NCBI GenBank assembly: GCA_964596165.1
Contig: CAZQTW010000054.1
Coordinates: 1-44,185 of the forward strand
DNA length: 44,185 bases
Reading direction: 5' to 3'
From: CAYUQT01 sp964596165
Lineage (GTDB): Bacteria > Planctomycetota > Phycisphaerae > UBA1845 > JAFGLZ01
The notes under the pieces are model-generated. The model worked only from the letters and a program-made list of their open reading frames with translations, was not told the origin of the DNA and ran no database searches. Every line of letters begins with the position of its first letter. The first letter of the stretch is position 1. Below, in pieces: positions 18,048 through 25,800 of the stretch. Made by a program: the position numbers and the translations under genes.

Positions 18048-19264
18048 GAGGTTTGTTTACCCCTATGGGGTCGGCGTGACAAGACCTCATCGAAGTAGTT
18101 CATCGTCTCGTTCGCCACCACGGACCAATTGCGGCGGCCTCCGACCGCTGCAATCATCTGCCGGTCCCACCGTGTCTGGAGGGCCCGGACCAGCGCCTGC
18201 GCCAGGAGATCGGGCCGGCCGAAGGGAACAAGGAGCCCGATGCCGTTCGAGGATATCAATTCGCGATTTCCCCCCACGTCCGTGGTGACGGCGGGTGTCC
18301 CCACGGCAAGCGACTCTTGGATCGCGTTACACCATCCCTCGCTTCGCGTGGCCAATGCGAAGACGTCCGCCGCTGCGAGGTAGCGAGCCACCGTCGATTG
18401 ATCCTGTTGGCCGACGAGGCTGACTGAATTCTCGACTCGTTTCCGCCGAATCAATTGCCGGAGATGACGTTCATAGGTTGATTCTCCGGCCGTGGGTCCT
18501 ATGAGAATCAGGTGTACGTCGCCGATGTGACGGCGGACTTCCGGGAGTATTTCCACCAAACGATCGAAGCCCTTGATCTCTCTGATTTGGCCGACGCTGA
18601 CGATGTGGCGCCTGCCGTCGGGCAATTGCAGCGATCGTTTCGCGGCGGCCGGATCGATTGGACGAAACGTCTCCGGATCAATGCCGTTGGGGATGACGCG
18701 GACGTCCAATTCATTCCCGGCGGTCTCTCGAACCAGCTCCGCAAGTGAGTGTGACACGGCGATGCGGCCGTTCACTTCGCGGAGCATTCGCAGGATAAGG
18801 CCTTTGCGAAGGGTGTATCGCACCTGGGAGACCAGTTTGCCGCGGACCGTAACGACGATGGGCATGTCGATTTCGCGGGCTACCGTCGCGGCGCCAACGC
18901 CATCGGGCCAAACGAAATGCGCGTCGATCAGATCAAATGGGAACTCGGTTCGTATGGCGGCAATGGCCCGGCCTAGGGATGCGGCGAAGAACCTTGCATC
19001 CAGTGATTTCAGTATGCCGGGTATGTAACGCATCTTGGGGTAATAGACCGGCAAGGGGACACGGGTGTCGTCAGGGGGGGGCGTTGCGGAGTACCCTGGG
19101 AAATAGGGGATCGGACAGACGACTCTGACTTCGGCCAGTCGAGCCAGGGCTTGCAGGCGGTGTCGGATAAAGACGCCCTGGCTGGGCTTGAGGGGAGTCG
19201 GGTAACAGATGGTCGTACTGAGTATCTTCACGGATGTTGGTCCGTTTGCGGCTTTCTGCCTCAA
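18044..19264 (-). CDS. GT4-family glycosyltransferase
   Basis: A 406-residue cytoplasmic GT-B glycosyltransferase of the GT4 (GlcA/RfaG-like) type. The N-terminal half has the acceptor-side start VKILSTTICYPTPLKPSQGVFIRHRLQAL-like segment. The C-terminal half has the nucleotide-sugar motifs: SVGQIREIKGFDRLVE and the EX7E motif SEGWCNAIQESLAVGTP, followed by VTTDVGG. Donor and acceptor are unknown. The longest frame starts with TTG at 19264; a GTG at 19231 is an alternative, and neither has a strong ribosome-binding site. It is translationally coupled to the CapK-like gene downstream and diverges from the AsnB-like gene. Confidence 0.85.
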   Translation of the reverse strand: MRQKAANGPTSVKILSTTICYPTPLKPSQGVFIRHRLQALARLAEVRVVCPIPYFPGYSATPPPDDTRVPLPVYYPKMRYIPGILKSLDARFFAASLGRAIAAIRTEFPFDLIDAHFVWPDGVGAATVAREIDMPIVVTVRGKLVSQVRYTLRKGLILRMLREVNGRIAVSHSLAELVRETAGNELDVRVIPNGIDPETFRPIDPAAAKRSLQLPDGRRHIVSVGQIREIKGFDRLVEILPEVRRHIGDVHLILIGPTAGESTYERHLRQLIRRKRVENSVSLVGQQDQSTVARYLAAADVFALATRSEGWCNAIQESLAVGTPAVTTDVGGNRELISSNGIGLLVPFGRPDLLAQALVRALQTRWDRQMIAAVGGRRNWSVVANETMNYFDEVLSRRPHRGKQTS

Positions 19265-19288
19265 AGACCTACCGCTCAGGGTGCATGG

Positions 19289-19318
19289 TTGTCAACGCTT
19301 GCGTCACTGTCCTACAAT
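19289..19318 (+). promoter_or_regulatory. Sigma70-like promoter for the AsnB-like/deacetylase pair
   Basis: TTGTCA (19289-19294) and TACAAT (19313-19318) are separated by 18 bp. An in-frame upstream ATG at 19317 falls inside the -10 box, so it cannot be the start on this transcript. This supports the ATG at 19353. Confidence 0.65.
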
Positions 19319-19338
19319 GAACCCCAGGGCCCATGCAC

Positions 19339-19343
19339 GGAGG
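19339..19343 (+). promoter_or_regulatory. Ribosome-binding site deciding the AsnB-like start
   Basis: GGAGG ends 9 nt before the ATG at 19353. No comparable site precedes the in-frame starts at 19209 or 19317. Confidence 0.65.
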
Positions 19344-19352
19344 TCTGTGGGC

Positions 19353-21242
19353 ATGCTCTTCGCCTGGATCGACAAGCACGGACGACTTCGCGACGAACAA
19401 TCCCTTATCGCCAACGGCGATCGGCTGTCTCGCTTCAACCTGAATCTTCTCATCGGTGGTCGTGGCCTCTTGGGATTAGCCCGGTCCGGCGTTTTCCCGG
19501 CATCGATGCACGAAGACTCTGGGCAATACTCCTGTTTCTGGGGTGAGGTGTATAACTTCCCGGAGCTTCAAGGGATCACCGATTCCGATGTTTATGATGA
19601 ATCGATGTCGCCGGCTCGCGTCTTGGCGAGTCTGGTGGAGCGGTACGGCGCGGAAGGCTTGGCGAGGGTTAACGGCCAATTTGCCTTCATGCAGTGGGAC
19701 GCGTTGAAAGGCCGTCTTGTGGCCGCGACCGACCGGTTTAGGATTCTACCACTGGTCTACTATGAGGATGGCGACCGTCTCATCGTCGCTGCGGACGCGC
19801 GAATCGCACTTGCATGTCCGAACGTCGACACCCGGCTTGATCCGCAGGCGGTCTACGATTTCGTTGCGATGAGCATCATACCGTCGCCTGAGACCGTTTA
19901 TCGGCGCATCCGCAAACTGCCAGCCCGCCAGGTGTTGGAGTATGAGGGCGGACGGTTCTCGGTGCGTCCCTATACTCGGTTGGAGTTCCCGGAAGACATC
20001 ACGGCGTCAAGAGCGGAAGCTGCGGAGAGCGTACGGGAGGAGATCTTCAGGGCTGTTGACCGCCGTCGACTGGCCGACTCTCAGGCTGACGCCGTGGGGG
20101 CTTTTCTGTCCGGAGGGCTGGATAGCAGTACCGTCGTCGGAATGCTGACTCGCCGAGGGGACAGACCTGTGAAAGCGTTTTCCATCGGGTTCGGTGAGCC
20201 GCGGTTCGACGAACTGGAGTACGCCCGTCTGGCGGCAAGGCACTTCGGTGCGGAACATCACGTCTATGTGGTTACAGCCTCCGACACGCTAGCGGCGCTT
20301 GATGAGATTCTGGATCAGTATGACGAACCGTTCGGCAACTCGTCGGCTGTTCCGGTGTACTGGTGCGCGAGGCTGGCGCGCCAGGCCGGCATGACGGTTC
20401 TCTACGGAGGCGATGGGGGAGACGAGATCTTCGCGGGCAATCCACATTATCTCGCGAACCGCCATTTCGAGATCTATCATTCGATACCTCGGTGGCTGCG
20501 TCGGCGCGCCATCGAGCCGTTCGTTCTGGGTTGCCCGTTCGGAGATCGGATTGGTCTGATCCGCAAGGGTCGCAGTTACATCCGTCGTGCGAACACACCG
20601 AACCCGGAGCGGTTGGCGGGCTACGAGTTCCTGGAGGCAACCGCACCGACGACGGTCTTCCGTCCCGATTTCCTCTCGATGATCGATCCCGGGCACCCCA
20701 TGCAAGTTCGTCGGGACCGATACAACGAGGCGGGCCCGTGCAGTGAGTTGAACCACATCCTTTGCCAGGATCTCGCCCTGGTGGTGTCGGACAACGACTT
20801 GCGCAAGGTGACGGAGATGTCGGCGCGGGCCGGAGTGCGTGTTGTCTATCCGATGCTGGATCCCTTGGTGGTGGGTCTTGCCGGCCGCATCCCCGCGTCA
20901 TGGAACATTCATCGCTTCAAGCTGCGAGCACTGTATAAGGAGGCGATGAAGGGCTTCTTGCCCGATGAGATTATCAGTAAGGAGAAGAAGGGGTTCGGTC
21001 TGCCCGTAGGCGTCTGGCTGAAGCAGGAGGGCCCGCTGGGTCATCGCCTGTGCGAGGCCTTTGCCGGGGCGGATTCGTTGCGGATCTTCAGGGAAGGATA
21101 CTTGAAGGATCTTCTGCGGCTGATGAGAGAGGATGCCCCGAATTACTATGGGGCGATCGCCTGGGTCGTCATGATGTTGCTGGAGTGGTTGTATCGGCAG
21201 GTGGGACACGGGTCGGGATTAGACTGGGGAGAGGCCAGGTGA
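19353..21242 (+). CDS. Asparagine-synthetase-like protein lacking the N-terminal Cys
   Basis: A 629-residue AsnB-family protein. The N-terminal part keeps the class II glutaminase scaffold (FWGEVYNFPEL, ERYGAEGLARVNGQFAFMQWD), but the protein begins MLFAWIDKHG instead of Met-Cys-Gly. The cysteine nucleophile needed to release ammonia from glutamine is therefore missing with any available start. The ATP-pyrophosphatase half is intact, with SGGLDSS at 253-259 and YGGDGGDEIFAGNP further on. It probably adenylates a carboxylate and uses free ammonia or another amine. Such proteins are typical of exosortase-associated polysaccharide loci, where amidation of sugars is suspected. It overlaps the downstream deacetylase gene by four bases. 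Confidence 0.85.
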   Translation: MLFAWIDKHGRLRDEQSLIANGDRLSRFNLNLLIGGRGLLGLARSGVFPASMHEDSGQYSCFWGEVYNFPELQGITDSDVYDESMSPARVLASLVERYGAEGLARVNGQFAFMQWDALKGRLVAATDRFRILPLVYYEDGDRLIVAADARIALACPNVDTRLDPQAVYDFVAMSIIPSPETVYRRIRKLPARQVLEYEGGRFSVRPYTRLEFPEDITASRAEAAESVREEIFRAVDRRRLADSQADAVGAFLSGGLDSSTVVGMLTRRGDRPVKAFSIGFGEPRFDELEYARLAARHFGAEHHVYVVTASDTLAALDEILDQYDEPFGNSSAVPVYWCARLARQAGMTVLYGGDGGDEIFAGNPHYLANRHFEIYHSIPRWLRRRAIEPFVLGCPFGDRIGLIRKGRSYIRRANTPNPERLAGYEFLEATAPTTVFRPDFLSMIDPGHPMQVRRDRYNEAGPCSELNHILCQDLALVVSDNDLRKVTEMSARAGVRVVYPMLDPLVVGLAGRIPASWNIHRFKLRALYKEAMKGFLPDEIISKEKKGFGLPVGVWLKQEGPLGHRLCEAFAGADSLRIFREGYLKDLLRLMREDAPNYYGAIAWVVMMLLEWLYRQVGHGSGLDWGEAR

Positions 21243-22201
21243 ACCGCGGCGTCAAGGAAATCGGCCTGTCGGTTCTTCGGGGAACGGGCTACCTGGATTG
21301 GCGCTTGGGGCAGTCGGCCGGGCGGGCCCGGGTGCTCACGTATCACGGCGTTTGCCGACACGAAGAGCGGGGCGAGTGGTGGGTACCATCCTCGTTCGTC
21401 TCGGTGGAACAATTCCGGCGGCAGATGGCGTATGTCGGGGCGAACATGAACTGCGTCACGTTGGAGCAACTCCGACGGTCGCTTCAGTCGGGTGGGTTCA
21501 TTCCGCCTCGCACCGTGGCCATCACGTTTGATGACGGCTATGCCAACAATGTGACTCTGGCTGCCCCCGTGTTGGCCGCGCACGGGCTGAAGGCCACTTT
21601 CTTTCTGACGACAGGGCTGGCCGACGGCCACGAGTTGCTGTGGGTGGACAAGCTACGGTTGATCAGGCAACGGCTCGATCCGCATTCGATCGAGGGCGAC
21701 GATCTCCTGGCGAAACGGATTGATGCAAAGACGTGCGATATCGAGAGTCTTCTCATGAGGATCGGGCGGTGGTGGGATGAAATCCGAGGTCGGATCGAGC
21801 CTGCTGTTTTCGAAGGATTGCGCATGATGACGTGGAGCGAGGCCCGCGATCTGCAAGAGGCCGGGCATTCGATCGGGGCCCACACACGGAGGCATGCGAT
21901 TCTGGCCGCTCAACCGGAGGCGGTTCGTCGAGCCGAGATCCTCGACTCGGTCGAGGATGTCCGCAGGCAGTGCGGCGTGACGTCACCGGCCTTTGCCTAT
22001 CCCAATGGTCAGCCGGGTGACTTTGACGGTCGCGACATTGTCCGGCTTACTGAAGCCGGTGTTACGTGTGCGGTGACCACCCTGGCTGGTCCGAACCGGG
22101 TCGGACAGGATGTGATGACGCTTCGCCGCAATCCGGTCGGCCTCTATCACAGTCAGGCGGGATTCCTGGCCGAGTTGGCCGGTCTCAGAGATCAAGAGTA
22201 G
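21239..22201 (+). CDS. NodB-type polysaccharide deacetylase
   Basis: A 320-residue carbohydrate esterase family 4-like enzyme that removes N- or O-acetyl groups from polysaccharide. It has TFDDG with Asp98/Asp99 (catalytic base and metal ligand), HTRRH with His215 and His219 (metal ligands), and FAYPNG. There is no clear signal peptide with this start, so it may act in the cytoplasm or be membrane-associated. The GTG start at 21239 overlaps the TGA of the AsnB-like gene and is preceded by GGGGAGAGG. A longer in-frame opening from 21050 lies entirely inside the upstream gene and was not used. Confidence 0.85.
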   Translation: MNRGVKEIGLSVLRGTGYLDWRLGQSAGRARVLTYHGVCRHEERGEWWVPSSFVSVEQFRRQMAYVGANMNCVTLEQLRRSLQSGGFIPPRTVAITFDDGYANNVTLAAPVLAAHGLKATFFLTTGLADGHELLWVDKLRLIRQRLDPHSIEGDDLLAKRIDAKTCDIESLLMRIGRWWDEIRGRIEPAVFEGLRMMTWSEARDLQEAGHSIGAHTRRHAILAAQPEAVRRAEILDSVEDVRRQCGVTSPAFAYPNGQPGDFDGRDIVRLTEAGVTCAVTTLAGPNRVGQDVMTLRRNPVGLYHSQAGFLAELAGLRDQE

Positions 22202-22228
22202 CGCGGCAACGACTCCGGAAACCAGTGA

Positions 22229-23395
22229 CTACCATTTGACGGCCGACAACCGTCTAATGGCCTCCCGGATGCGGTCGACGTCGACCGTGAGGGCAAATCG
22301 GACGTACCCCTCGCCGGGCTTGCCGAATCCGATGCCCGGGATAATCACCACCGATGCTTCTTCGAGAACGCGGGTCGCCACGTCGATAGAACCCAGTCCC
22401 TTAGGGCAGCGGGCCCACACATAGAAGGTGGCCTGAGGCGTGGCGACGTCAAAACCCACCGTACGAAGCCCGGAGACCAGGGCGTCACGCCTCTCACGAT
22501 AGACATCGAGAATTGCCTTGATGTCGGGGTGATCGATGTGCGTGAGCGCTTCGATTCCCGCATGCTGAATGGCATTGAACTGTCCGCTGTCCATGTTGCC
22601 CTTGACTTTGGCGAGGGCGGCGATGACATCCGCGTTTCCTGCCACCCAGCCGAGGCGCCAACCGGTCATGTTGAAGGTCTTGCTCAAGGAGTGGAACTCG
22701 ACGGCAAGATCTTTCGCACCGGGGACCTGGAGGATGCTCACGGGCCGACGATCGTAGTAGACTTCGCTGTACGCGGCGTCCTGTGCGATGATGATGTTGT
22801 TGTCGCGGGCAAACTCCACCGCCTGTCTGAAGAAGTCGAGGCTCGCACAAGCGGCCGTGGGGTTGTTGGGGTAGTTCAGGTACATCAGCGATGCCTTATG
22901 GGCCACGTCCGACGGGATCGCGCCCAGATCGGGCAGCCAGCCATTCGCCTCGGTCAGGGGCATGTGGTGCGGTTCGCCGCCGGCGAAGATGCCGGCGGCC
23001 TGATAGACCGGATAGCCGGGCTGGGGTATGAGAACGGCGTCGCCGGGGTTGACCACGGCGAGCGGCAAATGGCCAATGCCTTCCTTGCTTCCGATGAGCG
23101 TGATCAGTTCGCATTGCCAGTCCAGCTCGACGCCGAATCGCTGCTTCATGAATCGCGCTGCTTCCTGGCGGAATTCAGGCACGCCTTCGTCGAACGGGTA
23201 CCGATGGTTTCTCGGGTCGTCGATCGCCGCGGCCATCTTGCGGCGTATGAATTCCGGGGTGGGGCGATCCGGATCACCCACGCCGAGGTTGATCACATCC
23301 TTGCCCGCGGCGATTGCAGCGCGGCGCCTTCGATCGATCTCGATGAAGAGGTAAGGCGGCAAGGCCTGTAGTCGCTTGGTTGGTCTAAACGGCAT
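22229..23395 (-). CDS. dapL: LL-diaminopimelate aminotransferase
   Basis: A 388-residue PLP-dependent class I aminotransferase. It converts tetrahydrodipicolinate and glutamate to LL-2,6-diaminopimelate (EC 2.6.1.83), bypassing the acyl-blocked DapD/DapE steps. Strong family-like segments include LPPYLFIEIDRRR, LGVGDPDRPTP, NHRYPFDEG, LIGSKEGIGHLPLA, MYLNYPNNPTAA and FHSLSKTFNMTGWRLG, with the PLP lysine at 239. Other class I aminotransferases are possible, but the conserved block matches DapL. It is monocistronic, with a good promoter. DapF at 8327-9271 would act on its product. Confidence 0.85.
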   Translation of the reverse strand: MPFRPTKRLQALPPYLFIEIDRRRRAAIAAGKDVINLGVGDPDRPTPEFIRRKMAAAIDDPRNHRYPFDEGVPEFRQEAARFMKQRFGVELDWQCELITLIGSKEGIGHLPLAVVNPGDAVLIPQPGYPVYQAAGIFAGGEPHHMPLTEANGWLPDLGAIPSDVAHKASLMYLNYPNNPTAACASLDFFRQAVEFARDNNIIIAQDAAYSEVYYDRRPVSILQVPGAKDLAVEFHSLSKTFNMTGWRLGWVAGNADVIAALAKVKGNMDSGQFNAIQHAGIEALTHIDHPDIKAILDVYRERRDALVSGLRTVGFDVATPQATFYVWARCPKGLGSIDVATRVLEEASVVIIPGIGFGKPGEGYVRFALTVDVDRIREAIRRLSAVKW

Positions 23396-23495
23396 TGCGC
23401 GTTCTCCAGCAGAGGTTTGACGACATCCTTCCTGCCATGAAGCCGTCGGTCGTTACGCTTTGGGGCGCGGTACCGGGCTCCCGGCGCGGTCGGCG

Positions 23496-23525
23496 ATTGT
23501 ATGGGTCCGTTGCGTTGATCGTCAA
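23496..23525 (-). promoter_or_regulatory. Sigma70-like promoter for dapL
   Basis: On the minus strand, TTGACG (23525-23520) and TACAAT (23501-23496) are separated by 18 bp. Transcription would start near 23489, leaving a leader of about 94 nt. No equally good promoter was found for the divergent vWA operon in the same 209-bp gap. Confidence 0.6.
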
Positions 23526-23604
23526 CCGGCTGGTCCGGGTGGATGGGACCCGCCAGGATCGCGATCGACTGGACTAATACTCCCCCAGCGGTGAAGATTG
23601 GTGC

Positions 23605-25800
23605 ATGGCATCAGCGCCGTTCGTACATCCGGGGATTGCGGTCTCAGCCGTTGCCTTGGCGGCGATTCCCATTCTTATCCACGTCATCAACCGGCGACGA
23701 TTTCGTCGAGTCACATGGGCGGCCATGGGCTTTCTGACTGCGGCCTACAGACGCAGCGCCAAACGAATTCGTCTCGAGCAACTCGTTCTGTTGGGCATTC
23801 GCGTTGTGATCATGATCCTGTTCTGCCTGGCTGTTGCACGGCCGTTTCTCGGTTCGGGACATGGAGGAGGGCTGGGCCAGGCGATTGTCCACCGGGTCCT
23901 CATCCTCGACGACTCCTATTCCATGGGGATGAGCACCGGACTCGGTCAGAATGCCTTCGACCTTGCACGATCGGCCGCGCTAAGACTGCTTGAGAGATTC
24001 GGACGAGATGATGCACTTACGATCATTCGCGCGAGCCGACCGGCGAGCGTGCTGGTTGATCAGTCCCGTGTTGATTATCAGGCCGTCGCCGGCGAACTGA
24101 GACGGGTCGTGCTCAGCAACGCGACAACGGACATCGGTGGGGCTCTTTCGCGGGCGTCCGAGGTGCTGGCGGACTCGCGCGCGGCGATGGGCAACCGGGC
24201 CGTTTATGTTATTACCGATGGGACGCTGGCTGCGTGGTCGGAGAAGGGGGGAAGCGACGAGGGGGCGATTCGGCGAGCAGCCGGTCGGTTGGCGGCCGGT
24301 GCCGCCTTGACTGTCATCGATGTCGGTCCGTCCAATCGCGACAACGTGTCCTTGTGTTCCTTGAAGCCGGCCTCGCCGGCGCTATCCGCCGACTGGCCGG
24401 TAACCTTGGACGCGGAGGTCGCGAATCACAGTGCGAGGGACATCTCGGGGCTTCGACTTCAGATCCATGTGGACGGCAATCTGCTTCGAAGTGAGTCCGT
24501 GGACGCCATCCAGGGAAAGGCGACCCGCTCGGTGCGTTTTCGGGTTGAGCTGCCCGGGCCCGGAAGCCATCAGGTTTACGTGCGATTGGACGGATCGCCC
24601 CCTGAGAGGAACGTGCTGGTCGTTGACGACACTCGTTGGGTGCCGTTGAGCATTCGGAAGGAAGTACCCGTGTTGTTGGTCGACGGGAGGCCTGCGATCG
24701 ATCGATTCGTCGGGCAGACCGGCTATTTGGTCACCGCCTTGGCACCGTCCGAAACGGCTGGCGGTCGGCCGTTGGTCAATCCGCGGACCATCATGCCGAC
24801 GGAGCTCAGTTCCGAACCTCTGAGCGACTATGTGGTCATTGCGCTATGCAATGTTCGCGAACTCGGTCGGCAGTTCTGGCGTGACCTTGAACAGTGGGTT
24901 CGTGAGGGCGGAGGGCTGCTCGTTTTCCCGGGCGATCAGGTCAATCAGGAGGACTACAACCGATTCGGTTATGACGACGGGCGGGGGATACTCCCGGGGC
25001 CGATCGTCGGGATCAGTGGGAGAACGGAGGATCGTGACAGATACGCTTGCATCAGCACGGAGGGACTGATGCATCCGATTGTGGCGGATTTCGCCGACCA
25101 GCCTCGAAGCGGGTTGTTTTTGGCTCGTTTCTACCGCTATCACCGGATGAACGTGTCGCGCGATCAAGGGAGTGCAACCGTCTTGCTTCGTTATGAGAAC
25201 GGCGACGTGGCCATGGCGTCGCGCCAACTGGGCCAGGGGCGTGTGGTGATGGCCGCTTTTCCCGCCAACATGGAGTGGACGAACCTTCCGGCGAAAGGGG
25301 ATTACGTCTCGCTTGTCTTCAACACACTGGCGTGGCTGGCCGGAGATCCGGCCGAGCGTCGTGCCGTTTGGGTGGGACAATCCTTCACCGAGACTCTTCC
25401 CGGTAGATCGACGTCGACGGCCCCATCTGTCCTGTTACCGAATGGACAGCGTTCACCGGTCGAGGTTATCGGCGAGTCGGGCGCAGACCGGATGGGAGTG
25501 CGTTTCTCGGATACGCGGCATGCGGGCGCGCATCAGCTCATGGTCGGCACGCAGGCGATCGACTTTGCGGTGAATGTGGAGCCGTGGGAGGGGGATCTCA
25601 GTCCGGTATCCGAAGAGAAGTTGCGTGAGGTCGTCGGCCATCGGATCGAGTACGTCAGAGGTGTGGACGATGCTGTGAACGGGGTCTTGGACCAGGCGCA
25701 TCGCGAGGTGGGGCTGTTGTTGCTGGGAATTGTGGTGGGGTTGCTGGTCCTCGAGACGCTATTGGCCCAGCGGTTTGGACACCATCGGGACGGAACGTGA
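23605..25800 (+). CDS. BatA-like membrane protein with vWA domain
   Basis: A 731-residue protein. The N-terminus has the BatA-type double-helix start (PGIAVSAVALAAIPILIHVINRRRFRRVTWAAMGFL, with the second helix near 55-80). A von Willebrand A domain follows, with an intact metal-ion-dependent adhesion motif DDSYS (102-106). A CARDB/Ig-like segment spans about 250-345. Residues 355-600 resemble the class I glutamine-amidotransferase-like fold common in this group (VPVLLVDGRP, LSDYVVIALCNVRELG, GGGLLVFPGDQ). A C-terminal helix (about 705-725) precedes a short basic tail. These proteins probably act in envelope complexes with MoxR ATPases. It is the first gene of a six-gene run and overlaps the next by GTGA. 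Confidence 0.8.
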   Translation: MASAPFVHPGIAVSAVALAAIPILIHVINRRRFRRVTWAAMGFLTAAYRRSAKRIRLEQLVLLGIRVVIMILFCLAVARPFLGSGHGGGLGQAIVHRVLILDDSYSMGMSTGLGQNAFDLARSAALRLLERFGRDDALTIIRASRPASVLVDQSRVDYQAVAGELRRVVLSNATTDIGGALSRASEVLADSRAAMGNRAVYVITDGTLAAWSEKGGSDEGAIRRAAGRLAAGAALTVIDVGPSNRDNVSLCSLKPASPALSADWPVTLDAEVANHSARDISGLRLQIHVDGNLLRSESVDAIQGKATRSVRFRVELPGPGSHQVYVRLDGSPPERNVLVVDDTRWVPLSIRKEVPVLLVDGRPAIDRFVGQTGYLVTALAPSETAGGRPLVNPRTIMPTELSSEPLSDYVVIALCNVRELGRQFWRDLEQWVREGGGLLVFPGDQVNQEDYNRFGYDDGRGILPGPIVGISGRTEDRDRYACISTEGLMHPIVADFADQPRSGLFLARFYRYHRMNVSRDQGSATVLLRYENGDVAMASRQLGQGRVVMAAFPANMEWTNLPAKGDYVSLVFNTLAWLAGDPAERRAVWVGQSFTETLPGRSTSTAPSVLLPNGQRSPVEVIGESGADRMGVRFSDTRHAGAHQLMVGTQAIDFAVNVEPWEGDLSPVSEEKLREVVGHRIEYVRGVDDAVNGVLDQAHREVGLLLLGIVVGLLVLETLLAQRFGHHRDGT

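Noticed and set aside
21050..21238. In-frame upstream extension of the deacetylase
   Set aside because: It lies within the AsnB-like gene in another frame; the coupled GTG at 21239 is better supported.
23464..23491. Direct GGCGCGGT repeats and a small CCGG hairpin in the dapL leader
   Set aside because: They are short and GC-only; no fit to a known riboswitch or T-box could be made.
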